A stretch of 64,000 nt of DNA, from positions 1 through 64,000 of the forward strand of contig NZ_JAJOIL010000021.1 of assembly GCF_021209385.1 (NCBI RefSeq), given 5' to 3'. Below the pieces are notes generated by a model that saw only the letters and a list, made by a program, of their open reading frames with translations, was not told where the DNA came from and searched no databases. This stretch comes from Seleniivibrio sp. (GTDB lineage: Bacteria; Chrysiogenota; Deferribacteres; Deferribacterales; Geovibrionaceae). Every line of letters begins with the position of its first letter. Position 1 is the first letter of the stretch. A program made the translations under genes and the position numbers. Positions 25,529-35,303 of this stretch are shown here, one piece after another.

Positions 25529-28075
25529 ATGGACAGGTTAAGGTCCCTGAGCGGCTTTATTCCAACGGCTGTTTTTATTTTTACCGTAGCGCTCTCAATA
25601 ATTCTCTACGAATCTGCCGCAGACTCCCTTAAGAATAATATCAATAACACTTTTGACATGTATGTAAGCGAAATGAGCAGTGCAATATCCGTGCGCATGG
25701 GGACATACGAACAGGTTTTGCGCGGCGGAGAAGGGCTTTTTAAGGCAAACGGCGATAAGGTTTCAAGGCAGATGTGGATGAGCTATGTAATGTCGCTGGA
25801 GCTGGACAGGCTTTACCCCGGTATTCAGGCGATGGGTTTTGCCAAAGTTGTGCGCAAGGAGGAACTGGCGGAGCATATAAAAGAAGGGAAAGCATCCGGT
25901 ATTCCCGATTACAGCGTGCATCCGGTTTCAGATAAAGAAGAATATATAGTCGTGATGATGATGTATCCGGAGAATATCCCCAACATGCGGGTAATGGGTT
26001 ATGACCTTGCCAGCGAACCTGTGCGTGCGGCGATGCTGAAACGTGCTAAAGAGGTTGGCAAGACCGCTGTTTCAGGCAAAATTATCCTGAAACAGGAGAC
26101 AGTCACGGAGAAAGCGCCTGCAGGCATACTTATGGCGATGCCTATTTTCAGAAACGGCAGACTTTACGGTTATATATCGGCGCCGTTCCGGGTGAACGAT
26201 TTGATGAAAGGGATCTTCGGAAGCTATGCCAAAGGGGTTTCGCTTCAGATATATGACAGTGCCATTGACGACAAGAACCTGATGTTTGAAACCAAAACGT
26301 TCGGATTGCCAAGGCTGTCTGAAACAGTGCCTCTAAAAATGTACGGCAGAACATGGTATCTGAAATTTCAGGCAGGGGATTCATTTTTTGAAAAATTCGA
26401 TATGAACAAGCCCATTCTTATCCTTATCGGCGGTGTTGTGACGGGAATGCTCCTTTCTCTGCTGCTATACATACTGCTTAAGACCAGAAGCAAAGCGTTT
26501 GAGATGGCGGAGCAGATGGCACAGAAATTCTATGAGAGTGAGGAACGCTACAGACGAACTTTTGAACAGGCGGCGGTGGGGATCGTCATGACGACCCTTG
26601 ACGGCAGATTTATCAAGGCAAACTCCTGTTTCAGCAGGATTTCAGGTTACAGCAGAGACGAACTGCGGAAAAGAACGATGCTGGATATAACCTACCCTGA
26701 CGATGCGGTAAACAGTGAAGGATGTGTTTCTGGACTTGTTAACGGCAGCATAGATACTTACGTCACAGAAAGACGCATTGTCCGCAAAGATACGGATGTG
26801 ATATGGGTTGAGATAACCGCTTCCATCCTCACGGACAAGAGCAATACGCCGATGTTTATCATAATGATAGTTGAGGATATCACCCGCAGGAAAAGTGCGG
26901 AAGCGGAACTGCTTGCGCTGAACCTGCGCCAGTCTGCAATACTTGAAAATTCTCTTGTTGCGATAATACAGGTCAAAAACAGACAGTTTGAGTGGGTGAA
27001 CAACGCCTTTCTGGAAATGTTCGGTTACAGGGCTGACGAGATAATCGGAAAATCTACAATGGTGATACATCCCGACGAAAACCATTTTACCGATTTCGGC
27101 AAATTCCTAGATTCTGAAGAGGTTTTAAGAAAGAGCGGCTATGCCAAGGCGAGAACACAGTTCAGAAAGAGGGACGGAAGTCTCGCATGGGTGGAGGTTT
27201 CAGGAAAACTTATTGAGGAAAAGGATGCCGAACCCTATTCCCTGTGGGTTATGACAGATGTGACCGAAGGTAAGCTTGCCGAGGATAAACTTCTGAATAT
27301 GAATACCGACCTTGAGTCCAAAGTTTTGCTTGAAACGAAAAAGCGGATGGAGCAGGAGCGGCTTTTCATGCAGCAGGGCAGGCTTGCCGCCATGGGTGAG
27401 ATGATAGGTGCCATAGCACACCAGTGGCGACAGCCGCTTAATGTCATGTCGCTGATGGTACAGAATATACAGGAAGAATATGATTTCGATACGCTGAACA
27501 GTGAGGTTATGGACGAATTCGTCGAGATGTGCATGAAGCAGATACTTTTTATGTCCAGTACAATTGACGATTTCCGTAATTTCTTCCGCACGGACAAGGA
27601 GAGAGCGGAGTTTTCAGCAGCCTCACAGATAGATATCGTCATAGGACTTGTCAGACAGCAGCTTTTTGCACACAACATAGGCATTTCCGTTGAAAAAGAG
27701 TGCGATGCCAGAATATTCGGCGTGGCAAACGAGTTCTCTCAGGTTATGCTGAACCTGATAACAAACAGCAAGGATGCATTTTTGTATTCAGGTGTCGGCA
27801 GTCCTTTCATCAATATAAAAGTGACCTGTACAGACTGCATCCTCCGTGTGTATGTGTCCGACAATGCTGGCGGCATACCGGAAGATATCGCAGATAAAGT
27901 GTTCGATCCGTATTTCACTACAAAGGGACCAGAACAGGGAACGGGCATAGGGCTTTATATGAGCAAGCTGATAGTAAAAGAACACTTTAAAGGGAAGCTG
28001 ACCTTCAATAACGTAAACGACGGCGTGGAGTTTATTATAGAGATTCCGGCTCTATCCTGCGGAGCCTGCAGATAA
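25529..28075 (+). CDS. Membrane sensor histidine kinase (CHASE-PAS-PAS-HisKA-HATPase)
   Basis: 848 residues. Membrane helix about 8-27, extracytoplasmic CHASE domain about 70-200 (NMRVMGYDLASEPVRAAML is characteristic), second helix about 293-315, two PAS domains (about 335-455 and 465-580), HisKA with AIAHQWRQPLNVMSL (His about 633), and an HATPase with DNAGGIPED and GTGIGLYMSKL. No receiver and no regulator gene beside it, so it is an orphan kinase. A GGGG stretch eight bases before the ATG serves as ribosome site. Confidence 0.93.
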   Translation: MDRLRSLSGFIPTAVFIFTVALSIILYESAADSLKNNINNTFDMYVSEMSSAISVRMGTYEQVLRGGEGLFKANGDKVSRQMWMSYVMSLELDRLYPGIQAMGFAKVVRKEELAEHIKEGKASGIPDYSVHPVSDKEEYIVVMMMYPENIPNMRVMGYDLASEPVRAAMLKRAKEVGKTAVSGKIILKQETVTEKAPAGILMAMPIFRNGRLYGYISAPFRVNDLMKGIFGSYAKGVSLQIYDSAIDDKNLMFETKTFGLPRLSETVPLKMYGRTWYLKFQAGDSFFEKFDMNKPILILIGGVVTGMLLSLLLYILLKTRSKAFEMAEQMAQKFYESEERYRRTFEQAAVGIVMTTLDGRFIKANSCFSRISGYSRDELRKRTMLDITYPDDAVNSEGCVSGLVNGSIDTYVTERRIVRKDTDVIWVEITASILTDKSNTPMFIIMIVEDITRRKSAEAELLALNLRQSAILENSLVAIIQVKNRQFEWVNNAFLEMFGYRADEIIGKSTMVIHPDENHFTDFGKFLDSEEVLRKSGYAKARTQFRKRDGSLAWVEVSGKLIEEKDAEPYSLWVMTDVTEGKLAEDKLLNMNTDLESKVLLETKKRMEQERLFMQQGRLAAMGEMIGAIAHQWRQPLNVMSLMVQNIQEEYDFDTLNSEVMDEFVEMCMKQILFMSSTIDDFRNFFRTDKERAEFSAASQIDIVIGLVRQQLFAHNIGISVEKECDARIFGVANEFSQVMLNLITNSKDAFLYSGVGSPFINIKVTCTDCILRVYVSDNAGGIPEDIADKVFDPYFTTKGPEQGTGIGLYMSKLIVKEHFKGKLTFNNVNDGVEFIIEIPALSCGACR

Positions 28076-28101
28076 AAAAAAGGCGGACATTTCTGCCCGC
28101 C
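28072..28101 (-). terminator. Terminator of the aldo/keto reductase gene
   Basis: Minus-strand stem GGCGGGCA / TGTCCGCC with a GAAA tetraloop followed by seven T. It separates the convergent kinase and reductase genes. Confidence 0.88.
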
Positions 28102-28106
28102 GTGTG

Positions 28107-29087
28107 TCAGCCGTTGAGTCCTTTCATGCCCTCTTCGGGATAGCGTGCGCCTTTCACCCTTTCAGGTGAGACGATGCGTTCTATCTCGGCAGTGTTTTCT
28201 GCCGAAAGCCTTATGTTACATGCTTCAAGGTTGTCGTTCAGGTATTTTATACGTTTTGTACCGGGTATCGGCACAATGTCTCTGCCTTTAGACAAAACCC
28301 ATGCCAGAGCAAGCTGTGCGTTTGTGCATCCGATTTTTTTCGATACTTCCGAAAGCTCATCCACCATCTTTGCGTTTTCTTTCAGGTTGTCCCCGCTGAA
28401 TCTGGGGCTTAATCTGCGGAAATCCTTTTCATCAAGGTTCTCGGATGCAGACAACGCACCTGTGAGAAATCCGCGTCCGAGGGGGCTGTATGCCACCAGA
28501 CCGATGCCCAGCTCGCGGCATGCCGGCAGTATCTGTGCCTCTATGTCGCGTGTCCAGAGAGAGTATTCTGTCTGTAAGGCAGTTATTGTGTGGACTTTCG
28601 ATGCGCGGCGTAGTGTTTCGGCACTGCATTCGGAAAGCCCGAGATGTCTGACCTTGCCCTCTTTAACAAGCTCCGCCATTGCTCCTACGGTCTCTTCAAT
28701 GGCAACGTTAGGGTCTTTTCTGTGCTGATAGTAAAGGTCTATCGTGTCGATGCCGAGACGTCTAAGGCTTGCCTCGCATGCGGATCGGACATATTCCGGC
28801 GTCCCGCAGATTGTGCGTTCGTATTTGCCCTTTTCCCGGACGATTCCGAATTTAGTGGCTATAACGACGCTGTCTCTGCGCCCTTTAACGGCTCTGCCCA
28901 CAAGTTCTTCGTTATGTCCGATGCCGTACATGTCCGCCGTGTCCAGCATTGTTATGCCGCTGTCAAGCGCCGCATGAATGACCTTTATAGATTCATCATC
29001 ATCAGTCTGTCCATAGAATTCGCTCATGCCCATGCACCCGAGCCCCATAGCTGAAACTGTCAGTTTGCCAAGCTGTCTATTTTCCAT
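28107..29087 (-). CDS. Aldo/keto reductase
   Basis: 326 residues from the ATG at 29087 (GGAGG six bases upstream). NADPH-dependent TIM-barrel oxidoreductase of the AKR12/13-like group: the catalytic tetrad is visible as Asp/Tyr in [11 protein letters not shown], Lys in ATKFG and His in YYQHRKDP. The signature [12 protein letters not shown] and C-terminal [13 protein letters not shown] cofactor loop are present. It is divergent from a TetR gene 120 bases away, so that regulator probably controls it. Substrate unknown. Confidence 0.92.
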   Translation of the reverse strand: MENRQLGKLTVSAMGLGCMGMSEFYGQTDDDESIKVIHAALDSGITMLDTADMYGIGHNEELVGRAVKGRRDSVVIATKFGIVREKGKYERTICGTPEYVRSACEASLRRLGIDTIDLYYQHRKDPNVAIEETVGAMAELVKEGKVRHLGLSECSAETLRRASKVHTITALQTEYSLWTRDIEAQILPACRELGIGLVAYSPLGRGFLTGALSASENLDEKDFRRLSPRFSGDNLKENAKMVDELSEVSKKIGCTNAQLALAWVLSKGRDIVPIPGTKRIKYLNDNLEACNIRLSAENTAEIERIVSPERVKGARYPEEGMKGLNG

Positions 29088-29206
29088 ATCGTCCTCCATA
29101 AAAGTAAACTATACGGTGTAGTTTATATCTGTTGCGGGAAAAGTCAATACAATTTATTGTAATTATGTAAGCCGATGAGTATAATCGGCACCGGAAGGAG
29201 CGAAAA

Positions 29207-29796
29207 TTGGAAGAGAGTTTCAGCCAAAAGAAGCGATCGGCAGTGGTTCACGCCGCTTCAAAACTGTTTCTGGACAACGGATACGGAAATGTCAGTATGG
29301 ATGCGATAGCCTCTATGGCGGGAGTGTCGAAGCGTACTGTCTATAATCATTTTCCGTCTAAAGAACAGCTTTTTTCGGAGATAGTGAAGGATATCTGGGC
29401 TGAATTCGGGGTGCCGGAGATGGTCTACCGCGAAGGTGCAGACATAAAACGCGACCTTGCGGACTATGCGGCAAAGAGTCTGCAAATGCTCAGGAGCGAG
29501 CGCTTCACAAAACTGCTTCGCCTTGTAATGGGTGAATCCGGTCTTTTCCGGAGCTTAAGACAGTTTATTCGGAAAACGGAATCCGTTCACTGCTCAATTC
29601 GGTGGGTGACTATCTTCAATCCACAGGTAAACCTATCGGAGATATCCCTCTTGCCGCTCAGCAGTATCTTGGCATGGTTAAGGAGGCGCTCTTCTGGCCT
29701 GTTCTTCTGGGTATACTGCCAATGCCGTCGCCGGAACGCGACAGATATGTTATTGAGGACTGCACTGAGAAATTTGCGCGTCTTTACGATCTTTGA
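29207..29796 (+). pseudogene. TetR/AcrR-family regulator, apparent frameshift
   Basis: Starts at TTG 29207 (AAGGAG upstream). The N-terminal HTH domain is intact: AASKLFLDNGYGNVSMDAIASMAGVSKRTVYNHF. After LVMGESGLF the protein continues in the +1 frame as PELKTVYSENGIRSLLNSVG and on to a normal TetR_C end (CTEKFARLYDL, stop 29796). The break is at a run of four T (29544-29547); five T would restore one frame of about 196 codons. Either a single-base deletion has inactivated the regulator or the base is a sequencing error. Divergent from the aldo/keto reductase gene. Its 3' end overlaps the convergent PAP2 gene by 47 bases. Confidence 0.82.
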
Positions 29797-30376
29797 ACAT
29801 CCTGCCGTATACAAAAACGCTGACCCCTATTCCCAGTATCATACCCGCCAGAGTGTCGCTCAGAAAATGATTCAGAGTTGAAAGCCTTGTCACCGCCATA
29901 AGTATTATGAAAGCCGCCGCAGGAATAGTAAGTTTGCGCCAGTGGAGCGCCAGCATGGAACCAAGCGCCGCGGCAACCGTTGTATGTCCTGACGGAAAGG
30001 ATGTTTTGTAGTATTTCGTGTGGAAAAACTCAAATCCGTATGTGTCGAAATCGTACAGCATCACAGGTCTGTTCCGCCCGAAAAAGAACTTCGTAATGTT
30101 TGATGCAAGTCCTGCTATAACCACCGTCAGGAAGACTGACAGCGCTATCTTTGCCAGCAGAGGATTGCGTTTGCGGAAAATCAGCCATACCGCAAGAGAC
30201 AGCGGGATATAAATATCCGATTTGCCAAGCTCGGTTATCTCCGTGCTGAATCTGAAAAATGCTTTGTTCTCGTGGGATTTGAAGAACTCCGCTACTGGTA
30301 TGTCCAGAAAAATAAGGGACAGAACACAGGCAAGTAACAGAAATATAAACAGTTTAAAAGAATTTGTTTTCGGCAT
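29750..30376 (-). CDS. PAP2-family membrane phosphatase
   Basis: 208 residues, about five membrane helices. All three parts of the phosphatidic-acid-phosphatase motif are present: KFFFGRNRP (KxxxxxxRP), PSGHTT, and TRLSTLNHFLSD (RxxxxxHxxxD). Likely removes phosphate from a lipid phosphate or pyrophosphate (phosphatidate, undecaprenyl-PP) at the membrane face. The ATG overlaps the upstream kinase stop by one base (TGATG), so it is the last gene of the CheY-CheC-kinase operon. Confidence 0.88.
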   Translation of the reverse strand: MPKTNSFKLFIFLLLACVLSLIFLDIPVAEFFKSHENKAFFRFSTEITELGKSDIYIPLSLAVWLIFRKRNPLLAKIALSVFLTVVIAGLASNITKFFFGRNRPVMLYDFDTYGFEFFHTKYYKTSFPSGHTTVAAALGSMLALHWRKLTIPAAAFIILMAVTRLSTLNHFLSDTLAGMILGIGVSVFVYGRMFKDRKDAQISQCSPQ

Positions 30377-32733
30377 CAGTTTTTCTTCGGCTGTATCTTC
30401 GGAAGTGTTATTGTCATGCAGGCGCCGCCGTTAACATTGTGGGCGGTGATATCTCCGTCCATTTTTTTAATGATCAGCTTAACCATATACATACCGATTC
30501 CGGTTCCTTTTTCCCCTTTTGTGGTGAAATAAGGGTCGAAGATATGTCCTATTACGTTTTTCGGTATGCCGCCGCCGTTATCGGTTATTTTTACTATCAC
30601 CTGTTCGCTGTTGCCTGAAATATCTATGTTCACGCGACCATTGAAATCGCTGTCTTCATTGCATCTCTGCTGTATGGCGTCTTTCGAGTTGGAAAGTATG
30701 TTCATGATACAGTGGCGGAATTCGTTTGCCACTCCGTATACTGCCTCTCTTGGGGAGAGGTTGTTCGTAACGTCTATCTGTGTGCCGCGCACGCCGAACA
30801 GAGGGGAGAGAAGGCGCACCGTGTTGCTCAGAGTACCTATAAGATCGAAAGGCCGCGGCGTTTTGTCATGGCTGAAAAAGTTTCTGAAATCATCTATGGT
30901 TTCCGCCATGAACTTAATCTGCTCTATGCAGGTGTCGGTCAGTTTGTTTATTTCATGAAGGTCAGCACGTCCGCTTTCAACAGATTCCCTGATGTTTTCC
31001 AGCACAAGGTTAAGGACGTTCAGCGGCTGTTTCCACTGGTGACCGATAACGCCTATCATTTCACCCATTGCAGCCATTCTTGACTGTTGAATAAGAAGCT
31101 GTTCCTGATCTTTCTGTTCGGAGAGGATGGAGATGCGGTCTGTTATGTCTGTGAAAGCGTAAACTCTGTAGGATGTTTTATCATCAACGGGATAGATCGT
31201 GACGTTCATATACGCATATCTGCTTTCGCCGTCCCTGTTTTTAAACATTACCTCGGAGATGCAGCCGGACGATGTGCGGACGTATTTTTCATAGTCGCTT
31301 TTGTGGGATATTATATTGAAGTAATCAAGTTTTCTGCCCAGTATCTCCTGTTCAGCGTAACCTGTCATATCTGCAAATTCCTTGTTAACGCGGATGATGT
31401 TGTTTTCTCCGTCCAGAATCACAAATCCTATATCGGCTATGTCGAACAGAGATGCGAGGAGTCTTTCCTTGTCCTTTACCTGTTTTTCAAGTTCGCGGAT
31501 ATCCGTGAGATCCTGCATGGTGACCAGAAGGCGTTTGCCCTCTTTGTCGTTGCCGAATACCTTTCCATATATTCCCACCGGTTTTTTCCGCCCGTTTATG
31601 CTCACAATCTCAGAGAAGACGGAGAAGCTGCCGGCGTCCATTTCCATGGTTCTTTTGCAGAGCTGTTTTATGCCCTCCGCGTGTGAACCGTGGAAGAATT
31701 TGTGGATATCGTCAACAGTTTCCGGTTTAAAATCCGGATCACCCAGTATGGTTTTCATCCCCTGGCTTACCTTTATGCTGCCGTCGGAACAGAAATATTC
31801 AAAACTTCCTGATCTGGCAACTTCCTGAGCAAGCTGAAGCTGATCGCGGCTTCTGCTCAGTTCAAAGTTCAGTTTTTTAAGCTCAAGGTTCTTTTCGTCA
31901 TATTTTCGGCTCAGTTCGTTGTTTATATCCTGAAGCAGCCGTTCCTTGTTCTTTATGCGGGTGATGTCCGTCATGGAAACTATTATGTAGTTTTCGCGTT
32001 CAGGCATCTTTCTGGCGCTGAAAATGAAAGTTCTCTCTTTGCCGCTGCGGTCGAACACGGTTATTCTGTTTGTTATATCCGTTGCAAGGCTTGTACGGAT
32101 AAATCTGTAGAAGCTTGTTTCCTTGGTTGTAAGATAGCTGTCGTGGGTTATGAAGCTCATGAGGTCTGCGGAACCCGAATTTATCCTGTCCACTATGTCG
32201 TAGCCGAAAAGTTCAAGAAAGCTGTAGTTCCAGTTGATTATCCGTTTTTCGTCCATAACGAATATTATGTTTGTCTGGAAGTCCATGGTATTCTGCAGCA
32301 GGACGTGCTGCTCGGCAAGTTTTGCCGCGCTTATCTCAAGGTTTGCTCTGGTTTCAAACAGCGACGTCTGGTCGTAGACCATGCAGAGAACCTGCTTTTT
32401 CTCCTTGTCATAGGATGTTATGACGGCATCCTGCAGCATATAGGGGAACAGACTTCCGGTGAGTTTTCTGTTGGGTACTTTTATGATATATTTTTCTGCT
32501 TCAGCGTTAACGAAAGCGGGAGTGTTAAGAGTGAAAACCTGACGCATTTTGCGTTTCAGCATGTTTGCATTAACGTCGGGAAAGTTTTCCGTTATGGTTT
32601 TTCCCTCAACGTCCGTTTTTTTTATACCGGTCTGAATTTCAAGCCAATGATTAAAATAGCAAACGGTCAGATTTTCATCCAGAACCATTGCGCCGTTCAG
32701 GATGTGATCGAGATAGCTGAGGGATGTCATCAA
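30376..32733 (-). CDS. Soluble multi-PAS sensor histidine kinase
   Basis: 785 residues with no membrane segments. About four PAS-type modules (starting near residues 10, 140, 305 and 425) joined by coiled coils (about 265-300 and 540-560), HisKA with VIGHQWKQPLNVLNLVLEN, and an HATPase with DNGGGIP and GTGIGMYMVKL. The H-box has Lys in place of the Arg seen in the sister kinases. It lies two bases after a CheC gene, with a stand-alone CheY-like gene upstream, which offers an obvious phosphotransfer partner. Confidence 0.92.
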   Translation of the reverse strand: MMTSLSYLDHILNGAMVLDENLTVCYFNHWLEIQTGIKKTDVEGKTITENFPDVNANMLKRKMRQVFTLNTPAFVNAEAEKYIIKVPNRKLTGSLFPYMLQDAVITSYDKEKKQVLCMVYDQTSLFETRANLEISAAKLAEQHVLLQNTMDFQTNIIFVMDEKRIINWNYSFLELFGYDIVDRINSGSADLMSFITHDSYLTTKETSFYRFIRTSLATDITNRITVFDRSGKERTFIFSARKMPERENYIIVSMTDITRIKNKERLLQDINNELSRKYDEKNLELKKLNFELSRSRDQLQLAQEVARSGSFEYFCSDGSIKVSQGMKTILGDPDFKPETVDDIHKFFHGSHAEGIKQLCKRTMEMDAGSFSVFSEIVSINGRKKPVGIYGKVFGNDKEGKRLLVTMQDLTDIRELEKQVKDKERLLASLFDIADIGFVILDGENNIIRVNKEFADMTGYAEQEILGRKLDYFNIISHKSDYEKYVRTSSGCISEVMFKNRDGESRYAYMNVTIYPVDDKTSYRVYAFTDITDRISILSEQKDQEQLLIQQSRMAAMGEMIGVIGHQWKQPLNVLNLVLENIRESVESGRADLHEINKLTDTCIEQIKFMAETIDDFRNFFSHDKTPRPFDLIGTLSNTVRLLSPLFGVRGTQIDVTNNLSPREAVYGVANEFRHCIMNILSNSKDAIQQRCNEDSDFNGRVNIDISGNSEQVIVKITDNGGGIPKNVIGHIFDPYFTTKGEKGTGIGMYMVKLIIKKMDGDITAHNVNGGACMTITLPKIQPKKN

Positions 32734-32735
32734 AA

Positions 32736-33359
32736 TTATCCGGAGTAGCTCTCTATAAAGTAGTCGAGCGCCTGTTTAAATTTACCGAAAGAGTCCTCTT
32801 TCAGCAGTATATACATGTTTCCTTTGATCTCTGTGGAGTCCACGTCAATGATTATCTTAATAACGATAACCTGTGTGAATTCCTGATTCCGGTTCATATC
32901 CGCCAGTTTTGTATGGTCGAAAATGTGGATTTCCGGCGGCTGGAAATATATTTCAGTGTTTGTCAGATCCGCTATCCTGCCAAGGAGAGCAGAGGACACG
33001 ATGTTCGTAATCTCAAGGGTACAGCTTTTTACATCGTCGGGGTCGTCGGGGTTAAGGCTTTCGTCCATCTTAGCATAGCACTCTGTGAGCGCCTTTGCGG
33101 ATCTTGTGCTCATAAGCATCACGGATTCGCCTTCAAGATAGTTCAGAAACACCTGCGATACTATAAAATAGCCTTTTCCTTTGTCGATAGCGTTACACGC
33201 GACGTTAGAGAATTCGTCGATGCTGACTATTTCCATTTCAGGAACGTACATTGTCGAGTGCATTCCTATGGAATCGGATATAAGGGATGTCGCCATTCCG
33301 TATGCTATGTTGAAAAGCTCTATCATCGCTTCCGTTTGAATTTCAGTCAGGTGGCTCAT
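32736..33359 (-). CDS. cheC: CheC-type CheY-P phosphatase
   Basis: 207 residues, pseudo-symmetrical CheC fold. Two catalytic 'xxxE..N' motifs: EAMIELFNIAYG (the first position is Glu rather than the usual Asp/Ser) and SCTLEITNIVSSALLG (canonical). Two active sites distinguish CheC from CheX or FliY. Such proteins dephosphorylate CheY-P. It follows a single-domain CheY-like gene by 21 bases and precedes a PAS kinase by two, suggesting a dedicated circuit outside the main chemotaxis operon. Confidence 0.85.
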   Translation of the reverse strand: MSHLTEIQTEAMIELFNIAYGMATSLISDSIGMHSTMYVPEMEIVSIDEFSNVACNAIDKGKGYFIVSQVFLNYLEGESVMLMSTRSAKALTECYAKMDESLNPDDPDDVKSCTLEITNIVSSALLGRIADLTNTEIYFQPPEIHIFDHTKLADMNRNQEFTQVIVIKIIIDVDSTEIKGNMYILLKEDSFGKFKQALDYFIESYSG

Positions 33360-33380
33360 TTTATATGACCTCAGTCTGTG

Positions 33381-33740
33381 TCAGCACATAACGTTTGTCA
33401 GTGCCTGAGCAATCTTTTCGGCGTTTATCGGTTTGTTCACCATGTAGTTCGCACCGAGGGCAATAACGTTTTCACGGGTTTTAAGCTGTATGTCGGCTGA
33501 AACTACGATAATTATCGATTTTTTATCAAATGTGCGTATCTCTTCAAGTATCTCTTCGCCCCGCACCTCCGGCATTGTCAGGTCGAGAAATACAAGATCG
33601 GGTTTGTGCTGTTTAAAAAGAGGTACAGCCTGTTTTCCGTCGCCGGTGTCGATTATTTCCCAGCCTTCAAGCTGTTCGTTGAGCAGTTTTATAAGCGCTC
33701 TGCGGGCAAAGCCTGAATCGTCCACAACAAGTATTTTCAC
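33381..33740 (-). CDS. Single-domain CheY-like response regulator
   Basis: 119 residues from a GTG at 33740, chosen because the receiver domain begins right there (VKILVVDDSGFARRAL) and GGAG lies eight bases upstream; the 53 upstream codons are AT-rich leader. Phosphoacceptor Asp in LVFLDLTMPEVRGEE, Ser/Thr switch in IIIVVSADIQ and Lys in VNKPINAEK. No output domain, so it acts by protein contact or phosphorelay. The adjacent CheC gene should remove its phosphate. Confidence 0.9.
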   Translation of the reverse strand: MKILVVDDSGFARRALIKLLNEQLEGWEIIDTGDGKQAVPLFKQHKPDLVFLDLTMPEVRGEEILEEIRTFDKKSIIIVVSADIQLKTRENVIALGANYMVNKPINAEKIAQALTNVMC

Positions 33741-34113
33741 GTTAAAACTCCGAAAATAAAGATGGTTCAATATACCAAAAAAAGTTTCATATGTCATTTG
33801 AATAAAGTGTCTTTTTAACATAGAAACCCATATTATGGAGGTCTTTTTACCATAATTGTTAATTAAGTGTAACATTAACAAAGATAACTCATTGATCATC
33901 AGATAAAAATTTTCTCAGGAAGTTAGTTGTTTTCTTGCTTTTATGATGAAAACAAAAACACCGGGTACAGCTTTTCAGTATGTGTCCGGTTAAACCGGCA
34001 ATGATGAAGCGGAGGCAATGGGATTTCGCTTGATAAAGTGAAGTGATGTTTCTATGATATAACTTTAAGTGGTGGTTTTGCCCGCCATTTTATTTGTTTT
34101 CGGGAGTTTTAGC
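33741..34113. other. AT-rich divergent intergenic region
   Basis: Between the CheY-like gene (minus) and the DUF454 gene (plus). No convincing gene. It contains the near-perfect palindrome CCGGTTAAACCGG near 33989-34001 and several T-rich tracts. Promoters for both sides presumably lie here, but none stands out. Confidence 0.4.
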
Positions 34114-34512
34114 TTGAAAAAAGGTTTTATGGTCTTTTTCGGCTCGGTTTTCACAGTATTGGGTCTTGTCGGGGTATTCGTTCCTGTTCTGCCCACCACT
34201 CCTTTCCTCCTTCTCGCTTCATTCTGCTATGTCAGAAGCTCTGAAAAATTGAACAACTGGCTTATAAATCATAGAATATTCGGTGCATATATCGGTTCGT
34301 ATATGAAATATCGTGCTGTGCGTAAAGATATGAAGATACGCGCCGTGTTTTTTCTCTGGGGTTCGCTGATCCTTTCAGCACTTCTTGTAAGGAACGTGCA
34401 TGTGGCGGCTATTCTGCTTATTGTAGGGATAGGTGTCACGGCGTATATCGTTTCGCTTAAGACCATGACTGCAGAGATGGAAGAACGGGTGTCTGCAACC
34501 GAGGCGGAATGA
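34114..34512 (+). CDS. DUF454 (YbaN-like) inner-membrane protein
   Basis: 132 residues from a TTG at 34114 (GGGAG seven bases upstream); an ATG five codons on is the alternative. Helices about 5-30 and 80-120 flank the family signature FVPVLPTTPFLLLASFCYVRSS and LINHRIFGAYI. Function unknown in the family. Its last codons overlap the leader of tag, so the two are probably co-transcribed. Confidence 0.85.
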   Translation: MKKGFMVFFGSVFTVLGLVGVFVPVLPTTPFLLLASFCYVRSSEKLNNWLINHRIFGAYIGSYMKYRAVRKDMKIRAVFFLWGSLILSALLVRNVHVAAILLIVGIGVTAYIVSLKTMTAEMEERVSATEAE

Positions 34513-34526
34513 AAAAGGAGAACATT

Positions 34527-35096
34527 ATGGCTGACAAGATTCGCTGCGGCTGGTGCAAAGGAAAGGATTTTTACGAAAAGTACCACGACGAGGAATGGGG
34601 CGTACCTGTTCGCGACGACAGGACGCATTTCGAATTTCTGATACTGGAAGGTGCGCAGGCGGGGCTTAGCTGGGAGACCATTCTCAAAAAACGCGACGGA
34701 TACCGCAAAGCATATAAAAACTTTGACCCGAAGGCAGTCGCCGCAATGACCGATGAGGAGCTTGAGGCTCTTCTGCTGAATCCGGATATCGTCCGCAACA
34801 GGCTTAAAGTTTTTGCCGCGCGGAAAAATGCACTGGCATTTCTAAAAATACAGGATGAATTCGGCAGTTTCGATGCATACGTCTGGAGATTTGTAGGCGG
34901 AAAACCGAAACAGAACAGATGGAAAAAACTTTCCGAAATTCCTGCTTCCACACCCGAATCCGACGCTCTTGCAAAAGATCTGAAAAAACGCGGAATGACC
35001 TTTGTCGGAACAACCATCATCTATGCGCATATGCAGGCGACAGGCCTTGTCAACGACCATGTGGAGGACTGTTTCAGATACAGGGAACTGTCCTGA
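34527..35096 (+). CDS. tag: DNA-3-methyladenine glycosylase I
   Basis: 189 residues from the ATG at 34527 (AAAAAGGAG upstream). Base-excision repair enzyme that removes 3-methyladenine. Diagnostic segments: RCGWC at the N terminus, YHDEEWGVP with the catalytic Glu and a zinc histidine, LEGAQAGLSWETIL with the base-pocket residues, and the C-terminal zinc ligands in GLVNDHVEDCF. Length and motif order match Tag. Confidence 0.95.
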   Translation: MADKIRCGWCKGKDFYEKYHDEEWGVPVRDDRTHFEFLILEGAQAGLSWETILKKRDGYRKAYKNFDPKAVAAMTDEELEALLLNPDIVRNRLKVFAARKNALAFLKIQDEFGSFDAYVWRFVGGKPKQNRWKKLSEIPASTPESDALAKDLKKRGMTFVGTTIIYAHMQATGLVNDHVEDCFRYRELS

Positions 35097-35128
35097 TTTT
35101 TAAACATATGATTATTAACTATGTCCGT

Positions 35129-35157
35129 TTGACATCCAAAATATGCTATGTTATTAT
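35129..35157 (+). promoter_or_regulatory. Sigma-70-type promoter of the chemoreceptor gene
   Basis: TTGACA (35129-35134), 17-base spacer, TATTAT (35152-35157), about 140 bases before the chemoreceptor start. Confidence 0.65.
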
Positions 35158-35303
35158 AACCCGTTGTTATGTATGATATTTATCAAAATATTGTAATAAA
35201 TGGTTATTTGTTAAATTATTTTTTTACTAACAGAATGCTTTTTTTAAATGCGGAATGACTTATAAGCATACGGCATCTTTTGCCGCGCGCACCGGAGAGG
35301 TTT

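Noticed and set aside
33980-34060. Possible cyclic di-GMP (GEMM) or other riboswitch before the DUF454 gene
   Set aside because: A short palindrome and a GGAGGC stretch are present, but the conserved aptamer positions of known classes are absent.
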